From positions 1 through 64,000 of the forward strand of contig OENT01000355.1 in assembly GCA_900239685.1 (NCBI GenBank): 64,000 nucleotides of DNA. The letters are read 5' to 3'. Numbering within the stretch: the first letter of the stretch is position 1; every line of letters starts with the position of its first letter. Shown piece after piece: positions 1 to 12,050 of the stretch. A program made the position numbers and the translations under genes. The notes below the pieces were generated by a model, which was not told the origin of the DNA, made no database searches, and was given only the letters and a program-made list of their open reading frames with translations. Source of the stretch: Rotaria macrura. Taxonomy: Eukaryota > Rotifera > Eurotatoria > Philodinida > Philodinidae.

Positions 1-719
1 TTTGTGGAAAACAATAGCCATTCGTTTGAGTTCATATATTCAGCATGAGTTAGCGTGATCGACTGAATAAACTGAATGAGATAAAACAAGTCATTTTCTC
101 CTGCAAAAACTCACAAGTAACGCTCGTCGTGGGACTCGCTTCCCCATCGACTGAATATTACGCTTTCAGATGTATACCACTTTACAATTCTCAAGAAAAC
201 TAGTATCCAACGTTTGATGAAGGACATATATGAGTATGCATATTGCTATTTTCAGCAAAGTCGTTAGCAGAGACGAAAATGGAATCGAATCAAAGTTTTG
301 AGGGATGCAGGTGTACTAAATTGAATCGAATCGAATGGTACTTTTGTCATTCGTTTCGATATCTGATCGTTATGCACCATGAAATACGTGTTTGCATGAA
401 CGTGTTGGTATAGTTGTAAAAGCGGTTTTGCATGTAGGCGTATGTATATTTACACCCACATCCACACCCAATATAGGTTTACATGCTGATGAAGAGAATA
501 CATGATTAACAACAGATGCTTGCAGGATTCACTCCATGTTCAACAGAAAATGTATTGATTCAGAAGGATACAATCTTATTTTAACATGGTCAGAATATTC
601 GATTGCAAAATGAATGTATTTATGAAGAATAGTTTTTTTTTTGTTTTAATCTAAGCTATTTATTGATATTCGAACAGATTTTAACTAAAAATAACAGCAT
701 CAATAATGTGTAACTGCTA
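1..719. other. AT-rich flank with no recognised gene
   Basis: No open frame with coding character, no inverted-repeat element and no RNA gene was seen. The stretch lies downstream of the stop codon of the GPCR gene on the minus strand, so it would contain that gene's 3' UTR. Confidence 0.5.
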
Positions 720-1901
720 TTAAATTAAGTCCGTAGAGTTTCTCGTAGAACAGTACACAGTCCATATCTGAAAAAATTTCAGAATATTCTCTTTGAAATA
801 AGTTCGTAGGCCATGATTATACAAGAATAAATCAATCATGATACTTAATAAACTTATGGAAATAATAAGCGTAAGAAGTTCGTACACTAATCTATCAACA
901 TGAAAATCAGAATCAATAGCGAGTAGCAATTGCATGGGAAATAGTCCAATAAGAAATACACTCAATATGAAGATCATGTGCCTTAGAAAATACAGATCAC
1001 GACGACGAAGTCGTGGCAAGTTGATACTAATACCATGGTTTGGACGATCCGTATTTGAGGGTAGTACACGACGAGACGACCAGTACATATTTTTCAGTAT
1101 GACTATATTTATGATGAGACAGAGAAGCATTGGAATCCCAAGAAACATGATCGGTCCATAAATAAGTGACCATAAAGGTAGTATACAAAACTAAATATAA
1201 AAATGTCATATATATATATATACAAGCAATCTTAGTTTTTAGATGCGTCACTTTTATCCAAACAGATATTTTATCTAATGGTTGAATTACAAAGACGATA
1301 ACTAAAGAATATGCATCTACTTCGTTTTTCTTGCAGAAAAACATTTGAACGTGTTCTATGATTTACTGTCAGAAATCAATTTAAATTTTACATTTTTAGA
1401 CTATATAATGAAAGCAAAAGCTCATTTCGTCCAAACATTGATTAGAACGATACTGATAAATATTCTTACTGGTTCATTTTGTGCCATTGGTATCGAAACG
1501 AGACAACCAATCGTCCATTGAACGGCAACAGTGATTGCTATCCATTGAGTTGTCTTAAACAAAGGTTTCATTGGAAATACTATCAAGCAAAGTCGATTGA
1601 TAGTAATCAGAACGATAGCATATGCTGTTTGACATTTATTCATCATTCCCATATATAAAAGTAGAGAGCATGTCTTTTGAACAACCAATACTTTATAGGC
1701 CAAGATAAGCATTGTCCAATAGACGAAAAAATAGGTAGTAGTGAACATAATAGCAATTGCAATGTTCAGCGTGAAAATATTCGTTCGTTTTCGAAAACGA
1801 CTAATGAATATTACTGGAATACAATAAGTAATAGTAGTAATAATAGTAAGCATATGAAGAGAAATAACAAGAATTCCCAAAATGAGTGAAGCATTTATCA
1901 T
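720..1901 (-). CDS. Rhodopsin-type (class A) G protein-coupled receptor, two exons
   Basis: Proposed exons are complement(1901..1470) and complement(1190..720), giving about 300 aa. The 279-nt intron has donor CCA|GTAAGA and acceptor TATATTTAG| and is phase 0. Exon 1 encodes TM1-TM4. It has a Cys at the start of TM3 (about residue 78) and an NRL triplet (about 102-104) where class A receptors carry DRY. Joining the exons places a Phe-Cys pair (145-146) in the second extracellular loop, which restores the usual TM3-ECL2 disulfide partner and strongly supports the splice. Exon 2 gives TM5-TM7. TM7 ends in DLFLY instead of NPxxY. The ATG at 1901 is preceded in frame by TAA three codons upstream and followed at once by an N-glycosylation site (NAS). 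The ligand cannot be told. The receptor resembles the expanded peptide-receptor-like families of bdelloids (inference). Confidence 0.8.
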
Positions 1902-3222
1902 TGCTAATTAATGCGATAATCTATCAACATTAAATATGTAAGATGATGGAGAAAAGAGAAGTACTTAGGCGTAGGGACATTTCTACAGAGGGATGCCAAA
2001 ACGAATTGTTCTTCGACCCATCCATGATTTCATGACTCTTCAAAGAAAAGTAAATGTGTGCGTTCGTAATTATGTGCATCATACTTATACCAACATTTAT
2101 CTGGAAAGATAAATTTATAACTGTGAATTTACACAGTTTTGTCGATAGCATCTTTTTGAGATCGGGGAAATCGTGAAACTGTTTTTTTTCAGCAAATATT
2201 AGATGACGATTTATCTCTCTGTCTCTAGTTGTTTATTCGTTGTTCTCGTTAATAGATCGACTAATCTCTCGCTCTTTAATGTCTAGCTGCTAAATGTAAA
2301 AATCTTACTTGAAAATAATTATGTACTGTAGAGTTCTTGTCGGTATCTCTTAAATCGATTTTGGTAACTTAAATAATGCAACAGACCTCTAACAGATTCC
2401 ATCATATTGAGAAACAATTTAGGGAATTGAAGCCACAGTTCTACGAACAAATATCATGCTTGTCTTCTGAAAACTCTTAAACGAGTGAAATATTTCTATT
2501 TCTGCATTTCTTACACAACATTGACTGACGAAGGAGTGAGTTTCTAAGAATACTTTAATATTTAATAACTATGCACTCCTCTTTTCCTTAGATTTTTAAT
2601 TTCACACATTCCAAAGTATTGACAAATACATTAACGGTTGCATACATTCAAAATTTATACTCTGCCAATTCACTATTTGATATGCTCGATTGCTATCAAC
2701 CATTCTTCTGAAGAAACGGCTTCTTCAAAATTCTATTTACTACTTTTCTTTGTCATTATTGGAATACAGATGCAATAGCACTCTATTTTTCTTTTATTTT
2801 TATCTTTAAGGAAGTAGTCATGGTAAAAAGTATATTAGGTATTTTATTAGGATTTCCATTTACTTTTTCGCATATTACCGTCTGTTTCTATGTTCACGCT
2901 TAACTATCAGAACACCTGCAAATGCAACATTGTTAAACATCACAAACACAAAAGAATCGTAAAGAGTCATGCAAAACGTTTGTTCAAGTTCATTTGAGAT
3001 TTGCAATAACCATCGGTCAAATGATCATTGCGGCTACATGCTAAGCAAACGCTTCCAACTAAATTGACTTCCATGAACGAATTGTGTCTCAAACAAAAAT
3101 AAACAAAGCACTGTGTTGAACGTCAATTTTTCCTTATGCAACAGTAACTATGAATAGATTTGGTTTATTTTACATTGCTTATTTTGTACATTACTTGAAT
3201 GATTGTTTAAGGCATATTTTAC
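1902..3222. other. Intergenic stretch without a supportable gene
   Basis: This stretch is AT-rich. A short minus-strand open frame at 1930-2151 has no recognisable domain and no convincing splice link to the GPCR. I see no repeats with clear ends before the element starting at 3231. Confidence 0.4.
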
Positions 3223-3230
3223 AAATCAAC

Positions 3231-4707
3231 CACTGATGGGATCGGTTCGTGCTTTTTTTTTGGAACCGAACCGATTAAATAATAAAACAACATTTGGCGA
3301 TTTCCACTCGCTTTTTCAAAGATATTCACTTATAACAATTTATTGACGACGTGATTAAAATACTTTCGATAGTTCTAAGAGTGACTTAGAAGAAAGCTGA
3401 GCTGTAGACAATTTTTAAAGCATAAGTATTTTCTCTTTTATGTTAAAAATATTTCTCAATCGGAAAAAACTACAGTGTACTTTTAGTGGATAACCAATTT
3501 CTTTCTTAATGAAGAACGAATCATTCGATTTTTCTCATCGCTCAGTGCAAAGAGTAGAATTTCTTTCAACTAGCAAGTCATTGTTCATTGAAGGACGTTG
3601 TGTGAAAATGTCATGCAACCTAAGTTTGAGAAATAATCTCAATATGTTACACTTTCCAGCTTTTGTTCTTTAATTTTTTAGTATATCATTCCGGATTGAC
3701 GAAGCACTTGAAAATAGTAACCTAATGATGATGGGAAATACATCTATTGAAAAGGAAACAGTTATCCTTCAAAATATAACGATTTTGTCGAAATTCTAAA
3801 TTTTATTTCGTTTTTTGCAGTTTGAGAGGTAATAACCACTATGACTGTGTAAATTTGAAAGGACTGATAATCTCAGTAAAGTTATTCATTTTGAAATATC
3901 AGTTAAATACTTTTTCCTAATTTTCTTGGTGTATGTTAAAGATTATTTTAAAATTTAAAACAGAGAGATATTTATTTGGGAATTAAAAAGTAATACAAAT
4001 TGATAATCAATTAATATTATAATATATAAGTGCTTCCTGCTAAAATGTTGACTGTAAATGTGTATGCTGAGCGATGAACAGAGCTATTACTCATGAGTCA
4101 TGACTGAAGGTTTTTGAAGCAGTTGGTTAAATCATAAAAATGTGCTATACTGTCTTTTAAGTAAACTGACTCGTCAATCATTTTATTTATGTTATTCAAA
4201 AATATTGTGAAGCTTTCGTTCTTGTTCAAAAAGTCATTATCAGCACTAATTTTACATGAAAGAGAATTACACACATTACATACAACGATGTCTATTCTTG
4301 TTTTTATGTTTTGTTCTGTTATGAACATCGTACTGAGGAAACGAATTCCTCGCTTTCATGGTGCAATATGCAGAAGAGAAAGAAAGATAAAAGTTCTTCT
4401 ATATATTATGTGTAATTTTCTTTAATCTAAATTAAGTGTTGATAACGATGACCTTTCCAACGTGGTACTGCAGTCTCACAGTATTGTTGAATAAAATAAA
4501 TAAAATGAATGATGAATTAGTTAACCTTGCAATTCGTATATTTATTTATATATCATCAGATAATATAGATATACTTTGCTCATTCATTTATAGTCGACAG
4601 GTTAACAAATGTATGAGAATATATTTCTAAAAAGAATCGATTCCGAATACGTGGAACCGAACCGAGCGAATATTGCAAAATTTCAAACCGAACCGATCCC
4701 ATGACTG
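3231..4707. mobile_element. Non-autonomous hAT-like DNA transposon, 1.48 kb, with intact 8-bp target duplication
   Basis: The left end reads CACTGATGGGATCGGTTCG. The reverse complement of the right end reads CAGTCATGGGATCGGTTCG, so the 19-bp termini match with two differences. The element is flanked by an exact 8-bp direct repeat AAATCAAC at 3223-3230 and 4708-4715. An 8-bp duplication and termini starting CA(G/C)TG fit the hAT superfamily (established knowledge). Extra copies of a GGAACCGAACCG motif lie just inside both ends, as subterminal transposase sites would. No transposase-like open frame was found; the short frames at 4098-4425 have no recognisable domain. It is therefore probably mobilised in trans. 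Confidence 0.8.
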
Positions 4708-4715
4708 AAATCAAC

Positions 4716-5386
4716 ATCTATTGAAAATTATCTCATAATGATTGGCAACGAATGATTGGTAACATTTCTATAATACGTGATAAAGCAATGGTGTGTTGCG
4801 ACGATGGCCTATCATTAAAATTAGGAAAAACTTGTCTTCTGAAGTTGTTTTTTATCATATTTTTATGAGTACTAATAATCGAGGAGTACGCACACCATGA
4901 AGATGACGTAGAAAAAAATTCTTGTACCTTTACCAGTTGATTGCTGTTATATTTACAAAACTGTAACTTAAAAAAATTAAATTTAATGGCTATGATATGC
5001 GTATTCATCAATTACTTTAAAAAAATGGCAAGTTATATTCTGCATTATTCCTTAGCATTAGATGCATAACATATAATTTATTTTCATATTTACTTATAGA
5101 ATGTCATTAAGAAAATATTGTAATAACATCGAAATATTTAATTTTTGCAAATTTTGAATTGGGAAAAAATATGCTTATTATCTGTAAGAGTGCCTGCCGA
5201 ACGATTGATTCAAAAAGTTCGACATTTTTTTTGAATTGTAATAAGAGTTTCTAAGAAAAAATTGAATTTTCTCAATTACATCCTTTTCTGAAACGGAAAA
5301 CATTGTGTAGTAAACACATATTCGTTTACATGATGCAGCTTGTGCCAATTACGTGTAGAATAATAGATTAAAATATGCACCAAACG
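4716..5386. other. AT-rich spacer between two mobile elements
   Basis: Nothing supportable was seen. The 92-aa minus-strand frame at 4733-5011 lacks domain features and low-complexity AT tracts dominate. Confidence 0.4.
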
Positions 5387-6099
5387 ATATTTGACTATCA
5401 ATGATTGGAACAGGAGAGAGATCTGCGTTTTTCACAGTAAAGATTCAAGAACAAATTTTCGTAAGAAAAACATTTTCTGAGTAAAACAGTGAAAGTTCAG
5501 TTTTCAGAGGATCTCTAGAAAATGATGCTGGATTTTCGAAAACTCCCATACCAGTACGTTGCTAGTTTTACATTTTTGGAATGAGTATCACAAATGGAGT
5601 CGTCTCGGAAATGTTTTGAATCTGTTCAGGAGCTGTTTATTTTTCGTCGAAAACTTCATCCAGTGTTCATTAACAGATACTTCTAAAAATAAATTCAATC
5701 AAAAAGTCACTTGGACAGCAGAAAGCTAATTCAGAGCTTGTAAAATACTATTACAATTCAAAGTGCCGAATGGCTAAACAATAAAAACAGTGATTTGACA
5801 GAGTTTATTTTATAGGTACCCATCAGTGAACACAGGCTGAATATTTTGACGAGAAAAAGAGCTTGTAAAAAGATTCAAAACATATCGAGCCGACTCAGAT
5901 TTTAATGCTGATCCAAAAATTACAGCAATATCAATGTACCCATATGGAAGTTTTCGGAAATCCAGTGTGGTTTTCTAGAGGTCTTCTAAAAACGATTTTC
6001 GAGTTTTTCTCCGAGAAAATATTTTGACTATGAAACAGTGAAAACCGCAGGTCTCTCTCTTGTTCCTATCAAGAGTTATTGAAAAAGTATTCGACTATC
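5387..6099. mobile_element. Fold-back (long inverted repeat) element, family A, copy 1
   Basis: The first and last roughly 280 bp are imperfect reverse complements. Matching landmarks, left versus reverse-complemented right, include AGAGAGATCTGCG and AGAGAGACCTGCG, TCTCTAGAAAATGATGCTGGA and CCTCTAGAAAACCACACTGGA (read as shorter matching blocks), GGATTTTCGAAAACTCCCAT and GGATTTCCGAAAACTTCCAT, and ATGTTTTGAATCT in both. The arms meet around 5690-5800. No coding frame and no unambiguous target duplication were seen, so the ends are approximate. Two further diverged copies lie at 10.7 and 11.5 kb. Confidence 0.65.
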
Positions 6100-6683
6100 T
6101 AGACATATGGCACCTTGATAGTAATATATATACGTACTGTAGCGCCTTTGAAAAGGAAAATCTCCATTGATCCATTTTTCAAAAAAAACTAATCGTGTTC
6201 TTGTAATGTTCATTGAAGAAAAGACACGAAATTATTCACACGGAATAACTTACTTCATGTCAGTCAAAGATAAAGTCAACAGTTTTCTGAAATATTGTAT
6301 TTCCTATTGAATGAGTTCAGAATAATATTTTAAAACTATTGTTAAGTGTGTAGGCAAGATTCACAATCAAATCAAATAATATTCTTTCAAATTTTCGATT
6401 TAATCGTCAATCATCAGAAATTCACATTTCCTCTTTTAAATTATTACTCTGAAGAATAGATTACAACTCAGTATTTAAGAGCCAATTAGATAATCAATGT
6501 TTCAACCTTTCCTAAAGAAATAGATAAAGAATATATTTGAGACAAGAGCATACTAATAAACAATAAAAACTAGTTTCGAAATTCACAAAGCTAATTTTTT
6601 ATTGACTAATATAAATTGATAGAAATAATATATTTCTATGTATACGTAAGATAGATGTATTTGTTCAGTAAATGGTAATATTT
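6100..6683. other. Spacer downstream of the ART-TPR gene
   Basis: AT-rich, with no gene seen. It holds the probable 3' UTR and polyadenylation region of the minus-strand ART-TPR gene. Confidence 0.4.
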
Positions 6684-8759
6684 TTATTTAATTTTCATTG
6701 ATACACGTTCAATATCGGCGTTCGTTTCAAGTAAATCAACATGTAATTGAGGTAAAATAAGTTCACGAATTCGTAGTACTTCGTCATATTTTGTTTTCGA
6801 TTGAATAAAATCTTTTTTAGCTTCATAAACAAGACCAATATTTCGAAGGGCTCTAGCGATCGAAGGATGTAGAGGTGTAAGAGATTTATGAAAAATTTCA
6901 TAGGATTTATTATAATTAATCAATGCTTGATCGTATTTCTGACGATAGTAATATAGATTACCAAGATTAACGTACGTATTACCTAAACAGGGATGTCCAT
7001 CGGGAAGCGTTTTCGTTTTTATTTCCAATGAATTTTTAAGATAATCTTCTGCTTCAGCATAATCCTTTTGTTCTAGATAAGTTAAACCTAAATTATTGTA
7101 GCACCAAGCAATATTTTCATCATCATCTTTGAATATTTGCTTGAAAATATTCCATGCATTTTGAAAATATTCTAATGCTTCTTTTAGGTCACCTTTCTTT
7201 TGATGCACTTCGCCCATACTATTATAAATATATCCAATTTCATGATAATATTCACTTGTTTTCGGTAGATAATCAAGTGATTTTTGAAAATTCTCTAAAC
7301 TTGAATCATAACAACCTTGTTCAAACAATACTTTTCCTAATGCATGATAGCATTTATAAATATCTCTATCTTGAGAAGATCCTTGTTCTAGTAATTGAAG
7401 CAAAAATTGCTTAGCTTCATCGAAATGAGCCATATCTATAAGTACATTTGCAAATAAATTTTTTTTAAGACTATTCTGGTCATACTGATCTTTCATATGA
7501 AAAAATATTTGTTCTAGATCACCGCCGTTATCACTGCATAAGGTCATTTCCAAACGCCATATATTATCCTCACCAGGATAAACATTTTTCAACTGAAAAA
7601 CTGATCCAGCCATTAATAATACTTCTTCTTCTTCGGGAAATGAACTGATATTTTTCAGATCAACAAATGGTTTAACACCATCTTGATTGGGATCGGCATC
7701 GATATCCAATAAAACTGCTTGTGTTGGACTATCAATTGAGAATGAACCAACATACATACGAGCGACATTAATATTTGTACTTGTCGAGAGAAATGCATTT
7801 ACTGAAATGAAATTATTCTTTGACTTTTCCAAATATCTTAATTCTTCAATTGACATCAATTGTCCTCGATAGAGATGAACACGTTGTGAATGTCGAAGAT
7901 TTTGAATATCATTCTCAAGATCACGTATATAAAAACCAAATAGATAGAGTAAATCAACACTTTCATCGCGTAAAGCTTTGTTTAATGCACGATATATAAA
8001 TGATTCTCTTGTATACCACCATAATGCATGCTTTGCATCATATGACTGTTCGAAATCTGTGATATGTATCAGGCAACTTTTCCTTTCTTTATATATGTTT
8101 CGATAGCGAGATATGAATTCATTTTTATCTGTCGATGCTGTTTTCATTGTAAGAATACAATTGACTAGGAGTTGTTTTTGAACGAATCGACCATCAAGAC
8201 TAGTTGTCGATTGTTCAAAACTATTTTGTAGATTTAAAACACTAATTGATACTGGCTCAACAGATCTATTTTGACCTCTTTTCATTTGATCAGAACGAAT
8301 TGAATCAATGAGATCATAGAATTCACTATGAATATTTTGTATCTAAACATCACACAGACATTTGATCAATAATAAAACTATACGAAGGATCATGATTACC
8401 TTTTTGTAATCTTGCCTCCATGAATGATCATATTGTTCATCTTCACAATATATAAAAATTGAAAGAATTTGTGAAAGATGATGAATATTAGGTATGAATT
8501 GTTGAGCAAAACAATCATGAACACTTAAGATAATTCGATGTTCAGAAGGAAAGGATCGAATATGTTGTTCACATTTATCTGGTTTGTCGAATACTTTTAT
8601 ATAATACTCTGGTAATTGACATCGTTCTTGAATTCGAAGAGTTTTCTCACAATCGATTGAAGAATCAAGCCATACGAGACTAAATCCTCGAAAACAAGCA
8701 TTGTTCAATGTAGAAAATTGTTCATTGTCAGACGACGAAGATTTACCAATGGATACCAT
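6684..8759 (-). CDS. ADP-ribosyltransferase with C-terminal TPR repeats, two exons
   Basis: Exons are complement(8759..8400) and complement(8342..6684), giving about 672 aa. The 57-nt intron (AAG|GTAATC ... GTTTAG|) is phase 0. Residues 1-120 form an alpha/beta-looking module (strand ending VWLD near 30, later strand HRIILSVHD) that I cannot name. Residues about 220-400 are an R-S-E class arginine-type ADP-ribosyltransferase: Arg in LYRGQ (about 279), STS in AFLSTST (about 306-308), and a Glu-rich FPEEEEVLL loop (about 357-360) supplying the ExE catalytic pair. Residues about 415-660 hold about six TPRs with the usual alternating pattern (for example YNNLGLTYLEQKDYAEAEDY). It should transfer ADP-ribose from NAD+ to protein arginines, with the TPRs binding partners or target (family knowledge). 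No signal peptide is seen, so it is probably cytosolic. This architecture is expanded in bdelloids; the biological target is unknown. Confidence 0.87.
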
Positions 8760-10459
8760 AGTTTCTGGTATTTTCTCTTAAAGAAGTATACATTCGATGA
8801 AAAACGATTGAATCTAAAAGATATGTTATCATCTCTTCAACAGATAGTCAGTGAAACAAAAAATGAAAAAAAGTATAGAATACATACAAGTTACATGTTT
8901 TAGTCGAAATATAAAGATGTATGGGAGACTATCTTAACACGATTAGACACATACTCCGATCGAGATGTCTGCAGTTTTCTTTTTAATTTGCATTCTTTCT
9001 ACGAGAATGTGTAAACTATTCGAACAGGTTCTTTTCTATAAGAAAAATCGAATCGTTCGTAATTGGTTATCCATCGAAGCTCAAATCAGTTTAGAAAATT
9101 TCAGATAATCAAAATGTGAAATTATTTAAAAACATTTTTGCACAAAAACGTGATCTCATCTCTTAATTATAACTTACGAAAAAATTTTCTACATGAATTA
9201 TTTTTTATTTTTTTATTTAAGAAAAACCCTCTAAACATATCCAGGATGAAACTGCCTGATAGGATCCATCAAGGCTCTTAAGTCGCATCAGTCGTTCGGG
9301 AATATGACTATAAGATTATGTAAATAGATATTTTTTTGCTGTTGTTATTTTCGTACACATTACACTTTATTAAACAATAGATAAATGGAAAATAAATAAT
9401 TAAAAAAATGGTAATCGAAACTATCGTTTCTTGAATCTTAAAAAGCGCGGGAAAGGAATGAGGTAATGCTTAACTGATTCGTTTCTATTTCATGCACATC
9501 ATATAAATTATATTGGAATATGAAAACACTGAGTATGAACGGCACTTTATCTTTACTTTACCAAGTAAAGTCAATTAAACCAACACTACTTTATTAGTAA
9601 AGGAAAGTTACTCAAATTTACATTTTTAAAATAAAAGAAAGATTAAGTCTCACCCATAATGCTGGCGGAAAAGCATTTTTGAGTCTTTTAACTGTTTGCT
9701 ACTGATTCATTGTGATTGACACTCTATTATAAGTAAACTAGATCGATTTTTAAATGAAAAATTATCAATGTCAATTATGATTCGATATAATTTATTGACT
9801 CTGACGTAATCGATTGGCTATTTTATGTCTTTTATCTATGCTTTCATCTTGGATCAAGTAGCTGTTCAGGTATACCTTTTTAACTTTTTCTCGTACTCTT
9901 TTTTATTCATCTATTTCTTACGTGACTAACTACATGTTTCGTGAAGCGATTAAATGTTAATACCATGAAACGGTGTAATGCATATTGATTCTTCGCCAGA
10001 ATTAACCTCCGTCTTATTTGCATCGTTTCTACCTTTATTTCTTCCTTTGTTGTTCTCTTATCATTTTTCTCTTCTTCTGATGTATTAATAGACATCCCTA
10101 TTGTATGAAGGGGATGACTGGCATGATAAGAGAAGGAATAAAACTAGGTGTGCGCCCGAAGAAAAAAGGGGGGGGGGAGTGCTAGGTATATATCCTCATA
10201 TTCCCTCTCAGGACAAATCTCTTACATTGAAATTTCAAAAAAAATCTTCTGAAACAATTTGACTCTTGCAACCCACTGCTTTTCAAAAGTGGGTAGGGCT
10301 GGAACTACCGCCTCCCCCCCCCCCGCCAATATGTACCTCCTGAAATAGAACTTAGCGCAATTCTACTTGAGTGAATATGTCTTCTAAGGAAATCGAAAGT
10401 TAAATTTACCAATCTTCATTCTTAGCTAGTGTTTTAACAGGCAGTTTTGTTGTTGAAAT
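8760..10459. other. Intergenic stretch upstream of the ART-TPR gene
   Basis: This should contain the ART-TPR promoter. I saw no gene. A small palindromic patch occurs near 9550-9570 (CTTTACTTTACCAAGTAAAG), and a G run of about 10 lies at 10168-10177 and a C run of about 11 at 10314-10324. Confidence 0.4.
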
Positions 10460-10542
10460 TAGGGGTGGGGCGTTGTATTTACTTTACAAAGTAAATACGT
10501 AAATACAGTATTTACCATTTACAAGTAAATATGCCATCCCTA
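10460..10542. mobile_element. 83-bp hAT-like miniature element with near-exact 8-bp target duplication
   Basis: The left end is TAGGGGTG and the right end is CATCCCTA. Flanks are GTTGAAAT (10452-10459) and GTTGAAAC (10543-10550), an 8-bp duplication with one difference. The interior is mostly TTTAC/GTAAA palindromic sequence. The termini match the 310-bp element at 53656-53965 (TAGGGATG...CATCCCTA), so the two probably use the same transposase. Confidence 0.7.
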
Positions 10543-10709
10543 GTTGAAACTGACATGTATGGTTACTCGCACTACGTTACAAGAAAGTATGAGCTGTAGC
10601 TATACGTTTCTAATACACTGATAATTAGTCTACTTCTTAATATTGCACAGCATCAATCAGAATTACTATCCACTATTATCTTTTCCATAAGTCAAGACAA
10701 TCCGTTGTT

Positions 10710-11192
10710 TTTCGAATAACCTTTGATAGGAACGAGATAGAGAACTGTAGTTTTCGTCGTTTGATAGCCAAGGCACAGACGCATATTTTCATAAGCAAAA
10801 TCTTTTTTTAAGGAAATATCGGAGGGCTAGTTTTCTAGAGAATGTTTGGAAAATGATGCTGGATTTCCGAAAACTTCCATCGGAGTATATTGTTTTTTTT
10901 TGCATTTTCGCAGTCAGCATGAAAAACTAGGTCGACTCATGTATGTTTCGAATCAATCGGCGAACATTTTATGTGATCGAAAATTCACCTCACGTCCGCT
11001 GATGGGGAGCTCAAAAAATGAACTGAGCCAAAACGCCGTTTCAGCTGTCGATTCATGTGCCGTTTTATATTCTAATAGTATTATACAAGCTTCGGGCTTA
11101 GTTTCCATTGTTCAATATGTAACTGGGTCTTGGTTATCAAATGGTGAAACCCATAGGTCTCTATATAGTTCCTATCAAAATTTATTCAGAAG
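10710..11192. mobile_element. Fold-back element, family A, copy 2
   Basis: The left end (TTCGAATAACCTTTGATAGG) pairs with the reverse complement of the right end (CTGAATAAATTTTGATAGG). Inside, the block ATGCTGGATTTCCGAAAACT matches the 5.5-kb and 5.9-kb arms of copy 1. The right arm is short, suggesting deletion or divergence. A 153-aa plus-strand open frame starting at 10846 runs through and past this repeat and is treated as chance. Confidence 0.55.
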
Positions 11193-11526
11193 CAAACCGA
11201 CTGCCTCGACTGCTGGCACGGATAATAGTACAAAGACTTCACCAAATCATATTCAACTCAATGAAGATAGGAGATTTGTAATTTTGAACTGCTTCAGTGC
11301 ACAATAATTTTTATCATTTGACTGCAATTTTCGAAAAAGAAAACAAGGTTAGACAGTAGATAATACACTGATGCTTAATGATTACGGGGGATACAAGGCA
11401 TATTGTTACGCTAAAGGATTTATTCTATTTGCTGTAACCTATTATCAAAAGAAAGATCATCTACATAGAAAAGTGGCATCGTTGATACAAACTGCTATTC
11501 ATTGCAAAATAAATAAAGAAGGGTAA

Positions 11527-12050
11527 GTATTTTTTTCATAATTATTGACGAAAACTAGATAAAGATCTGAAATTTTTACCTTTTATAAGAGAAAATGAAA
11601 CTGCACCGGATTATGAATAACAGATTTTTCTGACAAATTTTCTTAGGGTCTCAATGCTCAATTTTTAAGAGAACAAGGCTATTCAGTAGATGGAAGAAGT
11701 AGGCATTTTGCGAAAAATAAAACTAGAGAAAAACCAATATTTGTTGACAAATCAATCGAAAATAAGTAGTAAAATGTTAATAACTGATGATTTACTAAAC
11801 CTTGTAACATTACACTCACACAGATAGTTGGACATTAGTTGATGATTCTTTTTAATAACTGAAAATTAAAATTTATGAAACTTTGCCATTACTCAATGCT
11901 TTGTTTTTAAAACACACTTGACGGGAGATCTTGAGAAAACTGATCAGAAAAATATGGTGTTCATGATTCAATCTAGTTTCGTCTTCGCATTTAAAAGGTG
12001 AAAACCGAAGATCTTTATCTACTTTTTATTGAAAATTATTCGAAAAATAC
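11527..12050. mobile_element. Fold-back element, family A, copy 3
   Basis: The left arm (11527-11660) contains CTAGATAAAGATCTGAAA and ATTTTTCTGA. The reverse complement of the right arm (about 11925-12050) contains GTAGATAAAGATCTTCGG and ATTTTTCTGA in the same order and spacing. The right end GGTGAAAACCG...GATCT matches the right end of copy 1 at about 6040-6060. No clear target duplication was found, so the ends are approximate. Confidence 0.5.

Noticed and set aside
1027-1344. 105-aa minus-strand frame with a hydrophobic stretch
   Set aside because: It spans the GPCR intron and overlaps exon 2 in another frame. The exon 2 frame with its ECL2 Cys explains the sequence better.
10168-10324. 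G run and C run about 140 bp apart as a possible inverted repeat
   Set aside because: Only the homopolymers match; the flanking sequence does not pair convincingly.
10846-11307. 153-aa plus-strand open reading frame
   Set aside because: Most of it lies within the fold-back family A repeat (copy 2) and its first part aligns with non-coding arms at 5.5 and 5.9 kb. No domain is seen.
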